64,000 bases of DNA, from the NCBI GenBank assembly GCA_041650795.1, contig JBAZKK010000003.1, positions 1 through 64,000 on the forward strand, given 5' to 3'. Positions within the stretch are counted from its first letter, which is position 1. Each line of letters starts with the position of its first letter. Under the pieces are notes generated by a model. It was not told where the DNA came from. It did no database searches and worked only from the letters and a program-made list of their open reading frames with translations. Origin of the DNA: JBAZKK01 sp041650795. Its GTDB lineage: Bacteria > Omnitrophota > Gorgyraeia > Gygaellales > Profunditerraquicolaceae. Made by a program: the position numbers and the translations under genes. Shown here in pieces: positions 10,179-17,718 of this stretch.

Positions 10179-11353
10179 GAAATGTAACAGCAGGTTTTAT
10201 TTTTTCCCTGATCCTTGGCCTGATAAAGCGCCTGGTCGGACAGAAAGATTAATTCCGCAGCGCTGGAAGCGTTATCCGGGAACGAGGCCAAGCCGATGCT
10301 TACGGTAAGTTTTTTATTCGGAAGTATCTCTTCGTGCAGAAAGGAATGCTTTTCGATATCCTGCCTTAGGCGTTCCGCAATCAGATAAACCTCATTTCTC
10401 TGGGACTCCGGCACTATAATCGCAAATTCCTCTCCGCCGTAACGGCAGACGAAGTCCATTTTACGGGAATGGCTTTTAAGCAGGCCGGCTAATTCTTTGA
10501 GGATTTTGTCTCCCGCCTGATGCCCCAGCGTGTCGTTATATATTTTAAAGTCGTCAATATCAATCATTATCAGGCTCAGGCGTCCCCGGGTAGCCTTGGC
10601 TTTTTCCAGCTCTTCCTGCAGAAGATAACGGAAGTAACCGTGGTTCCAGAGCTCGGTGAGGGAGTCTGAGTGGGCACGGACCACTGTTTTTTCATAAAGA
10701 TGGGAATTATCGATGGCCAACCCGGCTTGGTTAGCCAGCATTATCAGCATGCGCATATCGTTTTTGTCAATGGGCTTTTTGGTGATGAAATTATCGGCGA
10801 TGATGATGCCGTTTACCCTGTCTTTGGCTTTTAATGGCACGACTGCCAGCTCGTCGGTTTTCAATAATTTTATTACGGTATCCGATTGGTAGGAGACGAT
10901 GCTTTCTTTTGTCAGGTGCAAGGGCATTCCTTCCAGGACAGTCAGCGCCAGCAATCCCCCCCTGGTATCATGCAGGGGAATCTTGAGAAGTTTAATCTCC
11001 TGGTTGAAGGTGGATTCCTGGGGGGAGGATTTTTGGTATGCGCTGATGAGGTCATCCATATCCATTTTGTGATGCTCTATGTGTTTCCAAATGTGGTTAG
11101 CGTCTTCACCGTTGTCCGGGCCGATACCCATCTTGCCTTCGATGATATTTTCCTTGTCATTTACCAAAAAGAGCATGGCGCGGTTGAACCCGAGTCCGGT
11201 GTGCGCAGTTACGCCTGTCAGAATGATGTATAGTATCTCATCCAGCTTTAAGGTAGTGCGCATAGCATTGGAAATCTCATAGAGTATGCTAAGCTCGCGC
11301 TGGGCGCGTTCTAATTCGTTCTGGTATTCTTCCGGTTTTTTGGCGCCTTCCAT
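10175..11353 (-). CDS. GAF-GGDEF diguanylate cyclase
   Basis: Cytoplasmic enzyme of 392 residues making cyclic di-GMP from GTP. A short N-terminal coiled coil (about 10-30) leads into a GAF-like sensor domain (about 30-220), then a GGDEF domain. The active-site loop is GGEEF, near residue 305. The inhibitory I-site RKMD (RxxD) lies five residues before it, so feedback inhibition is expected. HSDSLTELWNHGYF and IDIDDFKIYND match the conserved substrate- and metal-binding segments. No membrane segment is seen. It is the only minus-strand gene in the window, converges on smc with a 3-base overlap, and diverges from the transposase element and recA. The GAF ligand is unknown. Confidence 0.93.
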   Translation of the reverse strand: MEGAKKPEEYQNELERAQRELSILYEISNAMRTTLKLDEILYIILTGVTAHTGLGFNRAMLFLVNDKENIIEGKMGIGPDNGEDANHIWKHIEHHKMDMDDLISAYQKSSPQESTFNQEIKLLKIPLHDTRGGLLALTVLEGMPLHLTKESIVSYQSDTVIKLLKTDELAVVPLKAKDRVNGIIIADNFITKKPIDKNDMRMLIMLANQAGLAIDNSHLYEKTVVRAHSDSLTELWNHGYFRYLLQEELEKAKATRGRLSLIMIDIDDFKIYNDTLGHQAGDKILKELAGLLKSHSRKMDFVCRYGGEEFAIIVPESQRNEVYLIAERLRQDIEKHSFLHEEILPNKKLTVSIGLASFPDNASSAAELIFLSDQALYQAKDQGKNKTCCYIS

Positions 11354-11362
11354 AATGCTTAG

Positions 11363-11391
11363 AATTTAACATATTTTAAGCCTCCTGTCAA
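11363..11391 (-). promoter_or_regulatory. Promoter candidate of the diguanylate cyclase gene
   Basis: On the minus strand TTGACA (complement of 11386-11391), 17 bases, then TAAATT (complement of 11363-11368). The start would be near 11356, only a few bases before the ATG at 11353, giving an almost leaderless mRNA. The -35 box is 3 bases from the transposase element's end. Confidence 0.45.
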
Positions 11392-11394
11392 CCT

Positions 11395-11452
11395 ACAGAA
11401 ACACTTTCCAATCCATAGCAGAAACGTTTTCCGAGCCAAACCGGACAGTGTT
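11395..11452. repeat. Left REP-like end of the RAYT element
   Basis: Three iterons start 23 bp apart: AAACACTTTCC at 11399, AAACGTTTTCC at 11422 and ACAGTGTTA at 11445. The spacing is identical to the left half of the 4844-4969 repeat, and the first 19 bases are the same as there. Confidence 0.75.
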
Positions 11453-11454
11453 AT

Positions 11455-11483
11455 TTGATAAAAATTTTTGTTAGGTATATATT
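11455..11483 (+). promoter_or_regulatory. Promoter candidate of the transposase gene
   Basis: TTGATA (11455-11460), 17 bases, TATATT (11478-11483); predicted start near 11490. It lies just inside the left repeat, so the element carries its own promoter. Confidence 0.5.
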
Positions 11484-11520
11484 GTTTGCGCGTCTATTAA
11501 AGCAAAAGGGGGTGATTTTT

Positions 11521-12006
11521 ATGTCAGCGCGCTCAAAGATATTATTGAAAAACGGATGTTACCATCTAACTGCCAGAGGCAATCAAAAACAACGAATTTT
11601 CTTAGATGATCAAGACTACGCGGCATTCGTCGGGCGTTTAAAAAAATACAAAAGAAGATATGGTTTAAAGCTTTACGGTTTTTGCCTGATGCCGAACCAT
11701 TTACATCTCATCGCTGAATTTGACGAACCGCAATGGTTATCTAAATTCATGCAGGTGATTTTACGGTCTTACACGAGTTATTTCAACAAAAAATATAATA
11801 AAGTTGGCCATTTGTGGCAAGGCAGATTCAACAGCAGACTTATTACAAGGGATGCTTATTTGCTGGATTGTTTAAATTATGTCGAATTCAATCCGGTAAG
11901 AGCTGGTATAGCCAGGAGCGCGGGAGATTATAAGTGGAGTAGCTATAAAGAACGAGCGCTCGAAAAAACAGCGGATTTTCTGTTAATTGACTCTCTTGAA
12001 CTTTAA
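11521..12006 (+). CDS. REP-associated tyrosine transposase (Y1_Tnp, HUH family)
   Basis: A 161-residue single-domain HUH nuclease related to the IS200 transposase. The HUH motif is in FCLMPNHLHLI (His60 and His62). The catalytic tyrosine is most likely Tyr84 in ILRSYTSYFN. The conserved KVGHLWQGRF and NYVEFNPVRAGI segments follow, typical of the RAYT branch (PF01797). Start ATG 11521 is set by AAGGGGGTGAT directly upstream, almost a full match to the 16S tail; the upstream TTG at 11455 in the same frame lies in the -35 box. It would nick and move the flanking hairpin repeats as single-stranded DNA. All key residues are present, so it looks active. Confidence 0.9.
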   Translation: MSARSKILLKNGCYHLTARGNQKQRIFLDDQDYAAFVGRLKKYKRRYGLKLYGFCLMPNHLHLIAEFDEPQWLSKFMQVILRSYTSYFNKKYNKVGHLWQGRFNSRLITRDAYLLDCLNYVEFNPVRAGIARSAGDYKWSSYKERALEKTADFLLIDSLEL

Positions 12007-12014
12007 TAATTAAA

Positions 12015-12071
12015 GACACTTTCCCGATTGCGTTGGAAAACGTTTCCCGATTGTATTGGAAAGTGTTTCTG
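12015..12071. repeat. Right REP-like end of the RAYT element
   Basis: Mirror image of the left end. Two near-identical 24-base blocks (12020-12043 and 12043-12066) differ by four transitions and lie 23 bp apart. The inner edge GACACTTTCCCGATT (12015-12029) matches, as its complement, the AATCGGGACAGTGT motif of the 4844-4969 repeat with one internal mismatch. Confidence 0.75.
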
Positions 12072-12083
12072 ATTATTAAATAA

Positions 12084-12112
12084 TTGACAGGGGCAAGGGG
12101 GTGGGATATAAT
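12084..12112 (+). promoter_or_regulatory. Consensus sigma-70 promoter of recA
   Basis: TTGACA (12084-12089), 17 bases, TATAAT (12107-12112), a perfect consensus pair. Predicted start near 12119. The -35 box is 12 bases past the end of the transposase element. I see no convincing LexA box in the leader. Confidence 0.85.
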
Positions 12113-12171
12113 AAAAGACTCTATTTGAACGAGTTTCGGCTAAAATTCAAATTTGCGGACCGGAGGTAATT

Positions 12172-13197
12172 ATGTCAACCGTTGAGAAGAAAAAAGAGGA
12201 TGCAAAGAATATTTCAGATAGGCATAAGGCGCTTGAATTGGCTTTGATGCAGATTGAAAAGCAGTTCGGCAAGGGCTCGATTATGAAGCTGGGGGGGGAT
12301 GTCAAGGTCAACGTAGAGGCAATCCCTACTGGCGCCTTGACCCTGGATTGGGCGTTGGGGGTAGGAGGACTGCCTCGCGGAAGGGTAATCGAGGTTTTCG
12401 GGCCGGAAGCTTCCGGAAAAACCACCCTGACTTTGACCGTAATACGCGAAATCCAGAAAAAAGGCGGGGTAGCAGCTTTTATTGATGCGGAGCATGCCTT
12501 TGACTCTACCTATGCCAAGATTATAGGCGTCAATCTCGAAGACCTTTTAATATCCCAGCCGGATACCGGCGAGCAGGCCCTGGAGATTGCGGAAACCCTG
12601 GTGCGCTCCAACGCCGTGGACGTAGTAGTAATTGATTCCGTGGCTGCCTTGACCCCGCGCGCCGAGATCGAGGGGGAAATGGGTGATTCGCACGTGGGCT
12701 TGCAGGCGCGCCTGATGTCGCAGGCACTGCGTAAACTTACCGCTGCCATAAGCAAGTCGCGCACCTGCGTGATTTTTATCAATCAGATACGCGAGAAGAT
12801 CGGGGTGATGTTTGGTTCTCCCGAAACTACCCCCGGCGGCCGTGCGTTAAAATTCTACTCTTCAGTGCGCCTGGACGTAAGAAAGATAGCTACCCTGAAG
12901 GCCGCGGATATGGTCATCGGCAACAGGGTCAGGGTCCGGGTAGTCAAGAACAAGGTCGCCCCGCCTTTCAAGGAGGGTGAGTTTGAAATACTGCATAACG
13001 AAGGCATTTCCAAGACCGGAAGCATAATCGACGCCGGTATAAACCTCAGTGTAATCGAAAAATCCGGCACTTGGCTTTCTTACGCCACCACTAAGCTTGG
13101 GCAGGGCCGCGACGCCGCCATCAAAACCCTGAAAGAGCAGCCTAAGCTGCAGGATGAGATTGAAAAGGAAATCCGGAAAAAAATTACCTTAGGTTAA
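12172..13197 (+). CDS. recA: Recombinase RecA
   Basis: Forms the ATP-dependent filament on single-stranded DNA for strand exchange, and stimulates LexA-type cleavage where such repressors exist. It has 341 residues, normal for the family. Walker A GPEASGKTT starts near residue 77 and Walker B is VVVIDSVAALTPRAEIEGE. The DNA-binding loops include MGDSHVGLQARLMSQALRKL and INQIREKIGVMFGSPETTPGG. GGAGG at 12162-12166 lies 5 bases before the ATG. It heads a unit with htrA, recX and alaS; recA-recX-alaS is a widespread order. No intein is present here, although RecA is a common intein host. Confidence 0.98.
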   Translation: MSTVEKKKEDAKNISDRHKALELALMQIEKQFGKGSIMKLGGDVKVNVEAIPTGALTLDWALGVGGLPRGRVIEVFGPEASGKTTLTLTVIREIQKKGGVAAFIDAEHAFDSTYAKIIGVNLEDLLISQPDTGEQALEIAETLVRSNAVDVVVIDSVAALTPRAEIEGEMGDSHVGLQARLMSQALRKLTAAISKSRTCVIFINQIREKIGVMFGSPETTPGGRALKFYSSVRLDVRKIATLKAADMVIGNRVRVRVVKNKVAPPFKEGEFEILHNEGISKTGSIIDAGINLSVIEKSGTWLSYATTKLGQGRDAAIKTLKEQPKLQDEIEKEIRKKITLG

Positions 13198-13215
13198 CAG
13201 GAGGCAAGAGGCAAA

Positions 13216-14634
13216 ATGAGAGTTAGGGGTATACTGCTGATCATGGCCTTAGCAGCAGGCGTAAGCGCAGGAGTATGGGAAACAGGAAGGGCTGCGCAGC
13301 CAGAAACCCTGCCCCAGGCAAGCGGCATTGAGGATGCAGTGGTAAACGTTGCCGCCAAGGTAGGCAAGGCAGTGGTTTCCATCAGCACCGAACATAAGAT
13401 CCCTTCCGATAAAAATAAAAGGGTGTATTTTAATTCCCCGTTCGGAGATGAGGAATTTTTCCGCCGTTTCTTCGATGAATTCTTCGGCGATATGCCTGAG
13501 CGTGATTACCGCCAGGTGGCGCTGGGCTCCGGCGTAATCGTTGACCCGCAGGGTTACATCCTTACCAATGAGCACGTAGTCGAGGATGCCGATAAGATTA
13601 CGGTCACTCTTCCGGATGGAAGGGAATTCAAGGGAGAGGTGAAAGGCCGGGATCCCCGTTCAGATCTTGCTATTATAAAAATAGATGCCAATAACCTTTC
13701 GGTGGTGCAGTTAGGGGAATCGGAGAGCCTTAAGATCGGACAGTGGGTCCTGGCAATCGGAAATCCTTTTGGCTTTGCTATGCAGAATCCGGAGCCTACG
13801 GTTACGGTCGGGGTAGTCAGCGCCCTGCACCGTTCGCTCGGTAGGAGCATCTCGCGGGAGCGCGATTACAATGATTTAATCCAGACTGACGCTGCAATTA
13901 ACCCCGGCAATTCCGGAGGCCCCCTGGTGAATCTCAAGGGAGAGGTGGTCGGAATTAATGCCGCTATATTCTCCACCAACGGAGGATACCAGGGGATAGG
14001 TTTTGCCATCCCCATCAATACTGCCAGGAGGATAATCTCGCGGCTTATTGAAGGCAAAAAGATTGTTTACGGCTGGCTTGGTATAACGGTGCAGGATATG
14101 TCAGTGGATTTAGCAAAACACCTGGGCCTTAAGGATAAAAACGGAGCCTTAATAGCAACCGTGCTTCCAGCAGGTCCGGCGGAAAAAGCAGGCATGAAAG
14201 AAGGGGATATCATCCGTAAATTCGATAACACTGATGTCAATAACGTAAGGGAGCTTTTGAGCCTTGTCGGCAGGGCCGAGCCGGGACGCAAGGTAAAGGC
14301 AACACTGCTGCGCAATAATAAGGAGCTAACCTTGAACGTCGAGGTGGGAGAGAGGCCGGATAACCTTGAGGAATCGGATGCCGGCGCCACCCGGAACAAA
14401 AGCAAAAAGTGGCGCGGGCTTGAGGTTTCCGAGTCGCAGAAAGGGCTGGTTATTTCTGAGATTGAGCAGGGCAGCGCCGCGGATGATGCGGGTCTGGTAG
14501 CCGGAGAGGTGATCCAGGAAATTGATAAGCAGCCCGTTAAAACCCTTTCGGATTACCAGAAGGCCATTAAAGGGGTCAAGGGAGATTGCCTTGTTAAGAC
14601 CTCGCGCGGCTATTTCCTTATCAAGGGTGACTGA
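13216..14634 (+). CDS. degP: HtrA/Deg-family periplasmic serine protease with two PDZ domains
   Basis: ATP-independent protease/chaperone for damaged envelope proteins. A signal peptide (about residues 1-27, basic MRVR then a hydrophobic stretch) precedes the protease domain. The catalytic triad is His120 in TNEHVVED, Asp150 in PRSDLAIIK and Ser233 in PGNSGGPLV. Two PDZ domains follow (about 275-375 and 395-470). At 472 residues it is the DegP/DegQ layout. Its placement between recA and recX is unusual and may reflect an insertion into the recA-recX-alaS unit. Its last 8 bases overlap recX. The symbol is a family name; DegP, DegQ and MucD cannot be told apart here. Confidence 0.92.
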   Translation: MRVRGILLIMALAAGVSAGVWETGRAAQPETLPQASGIEDAVVNVAAKVGKAVVSISTEHKIPSDKNKRVYFNSPFGDEEFFRRFFDEFFGDMPERDYRQVALGSGVIVDPQGYILTNEHVVEDADKITVTLPDGREFKGEVKGRDPRSDLAIIKIDANNLSVVQLGESESLKIGQWVLAIGNPFGFAMQNPEPTVTVGVVSALHRSLGRSISRERDYNDLIQTDAAINPGNSGGPLVNLKGEVVGINAAIFSTNGGYQGIGFAIPINTARRIISRLIEGKKIVYGWLGITVQDMSVDLAKHLGLKDKNGALIATVLPAGPAEKAGMKEGDIIRKFDNTDVNNVRELLSLVGRAEPGRKVKATLLRNNKELTLNVEVGERPDNLEESDAGATRNKSKKWRGLEVSESQKGLVISEIEQGSAADDAGLVAGEVIQEIDKQPVKTLSDYQKAIKGVKGDCLVKTSRGYFLIKGD

Positions 14635-15085
14635 TAAGCATTTTCAGAAGGCCAGGGATTATGCCTTTCTGCTTTTAAAGTTTAGGCTGCGCAGCGAGAA
14701 AGAATTATTACACCGACTTAAAGAGAAAAAATTCCAGGTCCAGGTAATCCATAAGGTCATCTTGTTTCTGAAAGAAAGGAAGTTTTTGGACGACCGGGAA
14801 TTTGCCAGGGCATGGGTTGCCTCGCGCGCCAGCAGGCCGCTGGGGCCCTACAGGCTGCGTCAGGAATTAAAGCTTAAAGGCGTCAACCAGGATATCATTG
14901 ACGAAGAATTAGAGCGGTTAGAGGGGGGGTCTCCGGAAGCGGAGACCGTTTCGCGTATTGCGCGTGTCAAATTCGAAAAACTTTGCGCCAGGGAACCGGA
15001 AAAGGCAAAACGCCGCATTTATGAATATCTTATCCGCCGGGGATTTTCCTCCTCCAATGTCAGGGATGCTTTAGAAAATTTATGA
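14627..15085 (+). CDS. recX: Regulatory protein RecX
   Basis: Small helical protein (152 residues) that caps and limits RecA filaments. Three-helix repeats are visible: DYAFLLLKFRLRSEKELLHRLKEKKF, then VILFLKERKFLDDREFARAWV and the GPYRLRQELKLKGV segment, all typical of RecX. The likely start is GTG 14627, overlapping the end of htrA by 8 bases; no good ribosome site is seen, so coupling to htrA translation is probable. The frame stays open further upstream inside htrA, but that part shows no RecX similarity. Its stop overlaps the alaS start as ATGA. Its position just downstream of recA, with only htrA between, supports the call. Confidence 0.85.
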   Translation: MTDKHFQKARDYAFLLLKFRLRSEKELLHRLKEKKFQVQVIHKVILFLKERKFLDDREFARAWVASRASRPLGPYRLRQELKLKGVNQDIIDEELERLEGGSPEAETVSRIARVKFEKLCAREPEKAKRRIYEYLIRRGFSSSNVRDALENL

Positions 15086-17718
15086 AATCCGACTCCTTGA
15101 GAAAAAAATTCCTGGAATATTTCAAGTCTCATAATCACCGTGTCGTGGAGAGCGATTCTCTTGTTCCCGCAGGTGACCCCACGGTATTATTCACCCCTGC
15201 CGGCATGAACCAGTTCAAGAAGCAATTTATGGGGATAATCGGGGATTTTACCCGCGCCGCCTCTTCGCAACGCTGCCTGCGCACGGATGACCTTGATAAG
15301 GTAGGAAAAACCAGCGGCCATCACACCTTTTTTGAGATGCTGGGTAATTTTTCCTTCGGGGATTATTTCAAGGAAAAGGCGATTCTCTACGCCTGGGGGT
15401 TTCTGACTAAAGAGCTTGGCGTCAGCCAGGATAAGCTTTGGGTGTCCGTGTATAAGGATGATGAAGAGGCTTATGCTATCTGGAGGGATAAGATAAAGCT
15501 TCCCGGGGAGAGGATTGTGCGTTTGGGGGATAAGGAGAATTTCTGGCCCTCGGAAGCAAAGCAGAAAGGCCCGAACGGGCCGTGCGGCCCCTGCTCGGAG
15601 ATATTTTTTGACCAGGGCAGAAATGCGGGGTGCGGCAGGGATGGTTGCACGCCGCCCTGCAATTGCGGGAGGTTCCTGGAGGTCTGGAACCTGGTGTTTA
15701 CCCAGTTTAACCGCAAAGAAGGAGGCAAGCTTGAGCCTCTCCCGCGCAAGAATATTGATACCGGCATGGGGCTTGAAAGGCTGGCAGCGGTAATGCAGGG
15801 GGTAGGCAGTAATTTTGAGACGGACCTTTTTAAGCCTTTGATTGGAGAGATCCTGCGCGAGGCCCCGGGACGGGCGAATGATAAGGAGGCCATTTATGCT
15901 GTCGCCGACCACATCCGCGCCGTTACGTTCGCAATCTATGACGGTGTTCTGCCTTCCAACGAAGGACGCGGTTATGTGATAAGGAAGCTGATACGCAAGG
16001 GCGCTTTGCACCTGGCAGCGCTCGGCATCAAGAAGCCGTTTCTCTATAAATTAGTAGCGGTGCTGGCGGATATTATGAAGGAGGCGTATCCGGACTTGAG
16101 CGAGCGCCGGGAGAATATCGCCGAGATTATCCTGGCGGAAGAGAAGAATTTTATCTCCATCCTGAATTCGAGTGACAGGATCTTCGGCGAGAAGCTTTCA
16201 TCCGTTCTTTCTTCGGATAATGCGGAGAAAATAGGTGCGGCTTGCTTTAAGCTTTATGATACCTATGGGATACCCCTGGAGGTAACCGCGGAATGGTTAG
16301 AGAAGAAAGGTTTTAAGGATCTGGCAAAAGTCAATAAATCTGCGGGCAGGAAATTGGAGGAGCAGAAGAGTCGCTCCAAGACGCAGAGCGCGATGAAAGG
16401 CGATGTTTTCGACGTTAAGGGATTACACCTGGACGTAAAGAAGACGCGGTTTTTGGGGTATGATAAATATGAGACCGCCGCCAAGGTACTCTGCATTTTG
16501 AAAGACAATAAGCAGGTGAAGAAGATTACAAAAGGCGAAGAGGCGAGCATTGTCCTGGATAAGACTGTTTTTTACGCTGAATCCGGAGGACAGGTAGGCG
16601 ACAGCGGAAGCATAAAGAGCGCAAGGAGCGCCTTTGAGGTTTCCGGTACCTCGAAATCCGAGGGCGTATTTATTCATTGCGGAAAGATGAGGGAAGGAAC
16701 CCTTAGGGCTGGGGGTGAGGTGAAAGCAATTGTTGATAAGGAGCGCCGCTTAAGCATTGCCCGCAACCACACCGCAACCCATCTTCTGCAGGCAGCGTTG
16801 AGAAAGATTCTCGGCGCGCACGTAAAACAGCAGGGGTCTCTGGTGGGGGCCGAGAGGCTGCGTTTTGATTTCACCCATTTCAAGGACATTGACAACGAGC
16901 AGCTGCGCCGCATAGAGAGCGAGGTCAACGGCTATATACTGGATGATATCCAGCTCAATGCCAAAGAGACAACCTTATCCCAGGCAAAGAAGAAGGGGGC
17001 TTTGGCTTTCTTTGCGGAGAAATACGGCAAGACGGTCAGGGTAGTTGAGGTAGAAGGTGTCTCCAGTGAGCTTTGCGGAGGCACACACCTTAACCACACC
17101 GGCCAGATAGGTCTTTTTAAGATAATCCAGGAGGGCTCTATTGCCAGCGGCATCAGAAGGATAGAGGCGGTTACGGGCAAGGTCGCTTACGCTCTTGTTA
17201 AGGAAGACGAGAGGATCATCGAAGAGGTGCAGTCTATCCTGAATACGGAAAAGGAGAAGATCCCCCAACAGCTGGAGGCGAAACTGTCTCGCCTTAAGGT
17301 CATGGAAAAAGAACGGCAGAGCATGAAGATCGAAGGGGTGCGCGCATCATTAGACAAGCTGCTGGCGTGCGCAGAGGACCTGGGCGGAATTAAGGTTATT
17401 GCCGAGGTTATCCCTGATGCAGATATGAACGTCCTAAGGAACACAATGGACGCCATCAAGAATAAGATATCCGGATGCGTGGCAGCATTGGGTGCGGCTG
17501 TTAACGGGCGCGCCATTCTGGTAATCGGCGTTACGCGGGACCTGGCGGAAAAAGGCTGGGATGCGGGCGGGCTTATTACGGCAGTAGCCAGTGTTATAGG
17601 CGGAAGCGGCGGAGGGAGAAAGGATTTTGCCCAGGCCGGAGGGAATAACCCGGAGAATTTTGCGCAGGCGTTTAAGGAGTTCAGGGATATAATTCAGGCA
17701 AGGGCGGCAATAAAATGA
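15082..17718 (+). CDS. alaS: Alanine--tRNA ligase
   Basis: Charges tRNA-Ala and edits mischarged Ser and Gly. The 878 residues are the normal full length. The class II catalytic domain begins RKKFLEYFKSHNHRVVESDSLVP, with TPAGMNQFK, KTSGHHTFFEMLGNFSFGDYFK and the GPNGPCGPCSEIF loop. The editing domain has the zinc residues in RNHTATHLLQAAL and CGGTHLNHTG. The C-terminal DHHA1/C-Ala domain ends with IGGSGGGRKDFAQAGG, glycine-rich as usual. Overlaps of 4 bases at both ends (with recX and hisD) suggest translational coupling. Confidence 0.98.
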   Translation: MKSDSLRKKFLEYFKSHNHRVVESDSLVPAGDPTVLFTPAGMNQFKKQFMGIIGDFTRAASSQRCLRTDDLDKVGKTSGHHTFFEMLGNFSFGDYFKEKAILYAWGFLTKELGVSQDKLWVSVYKDDEEAYAIWRDKIKLPGERIVRLGDKENFWPSEAKQKGPNGPCGPCSEIFFDQGRNAGCGRDGCTPPCNCGRFLEVWNLVFTQFNRKEGGKLEPLPRKNIDTGMGLERLAAVMQGVGSNFETDLFKPLIGEILREAPGRANDKEAIYAVADHIRAVTFAIYDGVLPSNEGRGYVIRKLIRKGALHLAALGIKKPFLYKLVAVLADIMKEAYPDLSERRENIAEIILAEEKNFISILNSSDRIFGEKLSSVLSSDNAEKIGAACFKLYDTYGIPLEVTAEWLEKKGFKDLAKVNKSAGRKLEEQKSRSKTQSAMKGDVFDVKGLHLDVKKTRFLGYDKYETAAKVLCILKDNKQVKKITKGEEASIVLDKTVFYAESGGQVGDSGSIKSARSAFEVSGTSKSEGVFIHCGKMREGTLRAGGEVKAIVDKERRLSIARNHTATHLLQAALRKILGAHVKQQGSLVGAERLRFDFTHFKDIDNEQLRRIESEVNGYILDDIQLNAKETTLSQAKKKGALAFFAEKYGKTVRVVEVEGVSSELCGGTHLNHTGQIGLFKIIQEGSIASGIRRIEAVTGKVAYALVKEDERIIEEVQSILNTEKEKIPQQLEAKLSRLKVMEKERQSMKIEGVRASLDKLLACAEDLGGIKVIAEVIPDADMNVLRNTMDAIKNKISGCVAALGAAVNGRAILVIGVTRDLAEKGWDAGGLITAVASVIGGSGGGRKDFAQAGGNNPENFAQAFKEFRDIIQARAAIK

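Larger units (their letters stand above)
11395..12071 (+). mobile_element. RAYT (REP-associated tyrosine transposase) element
   Basis: A 677-bp unit with one transposase gene. The ends are 17-bp perfect inverted repeats, 11396-11412 (CAGAAACACTTTCCAAT) and 12055-12071. A second perfect 12-bp pair lies inside, GAAACGTTTTCC at 11421-11432 and its complement at 12035-12046. The left end continues with a CGGACAGTGTT motif at 11442-11452. Each end is made of iterons 23 bp apart containing a GGAAA-NNN-TTTCC mini-hairpin. The element sits between the promoters of the diguanylate cyclase and recA genes. I see no clear target-site duplication, which fits the single-strand HUH mechanism. Confidence 0.8.

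Noticed and set aside
11455..11520. TTG start 66 bases upstream of the transposase
   Set aside because: The TTG is part of a -35 box, and a near-perfect ribosome site stands at ATG 11521.
12015..12071. Short CRISPR-like array with 23-bp period
   Set aside because: The units are adjacent without spacers, are paired as inverted repeats with 11395-11452, and flank a transposase; no cas gene is present.
12125..12140. LexA (SOS) box in the recA leader
   Set aside because: TGAACGAGTTTCG resembles half of a Gram-positive box but lacks the GTTC arm at the right spacing.
14522..14626. Longer recX start inside htrA
   Set aside because: The added 35 residues are an alternate frame of the htrA PDZ domain with no RecX similarity.
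15187..16011. 274-codon open frame antisense to alaS
   Set aside because: It is the complement of a strongly conserved coding region; no ribosome site and no recognisable domain.
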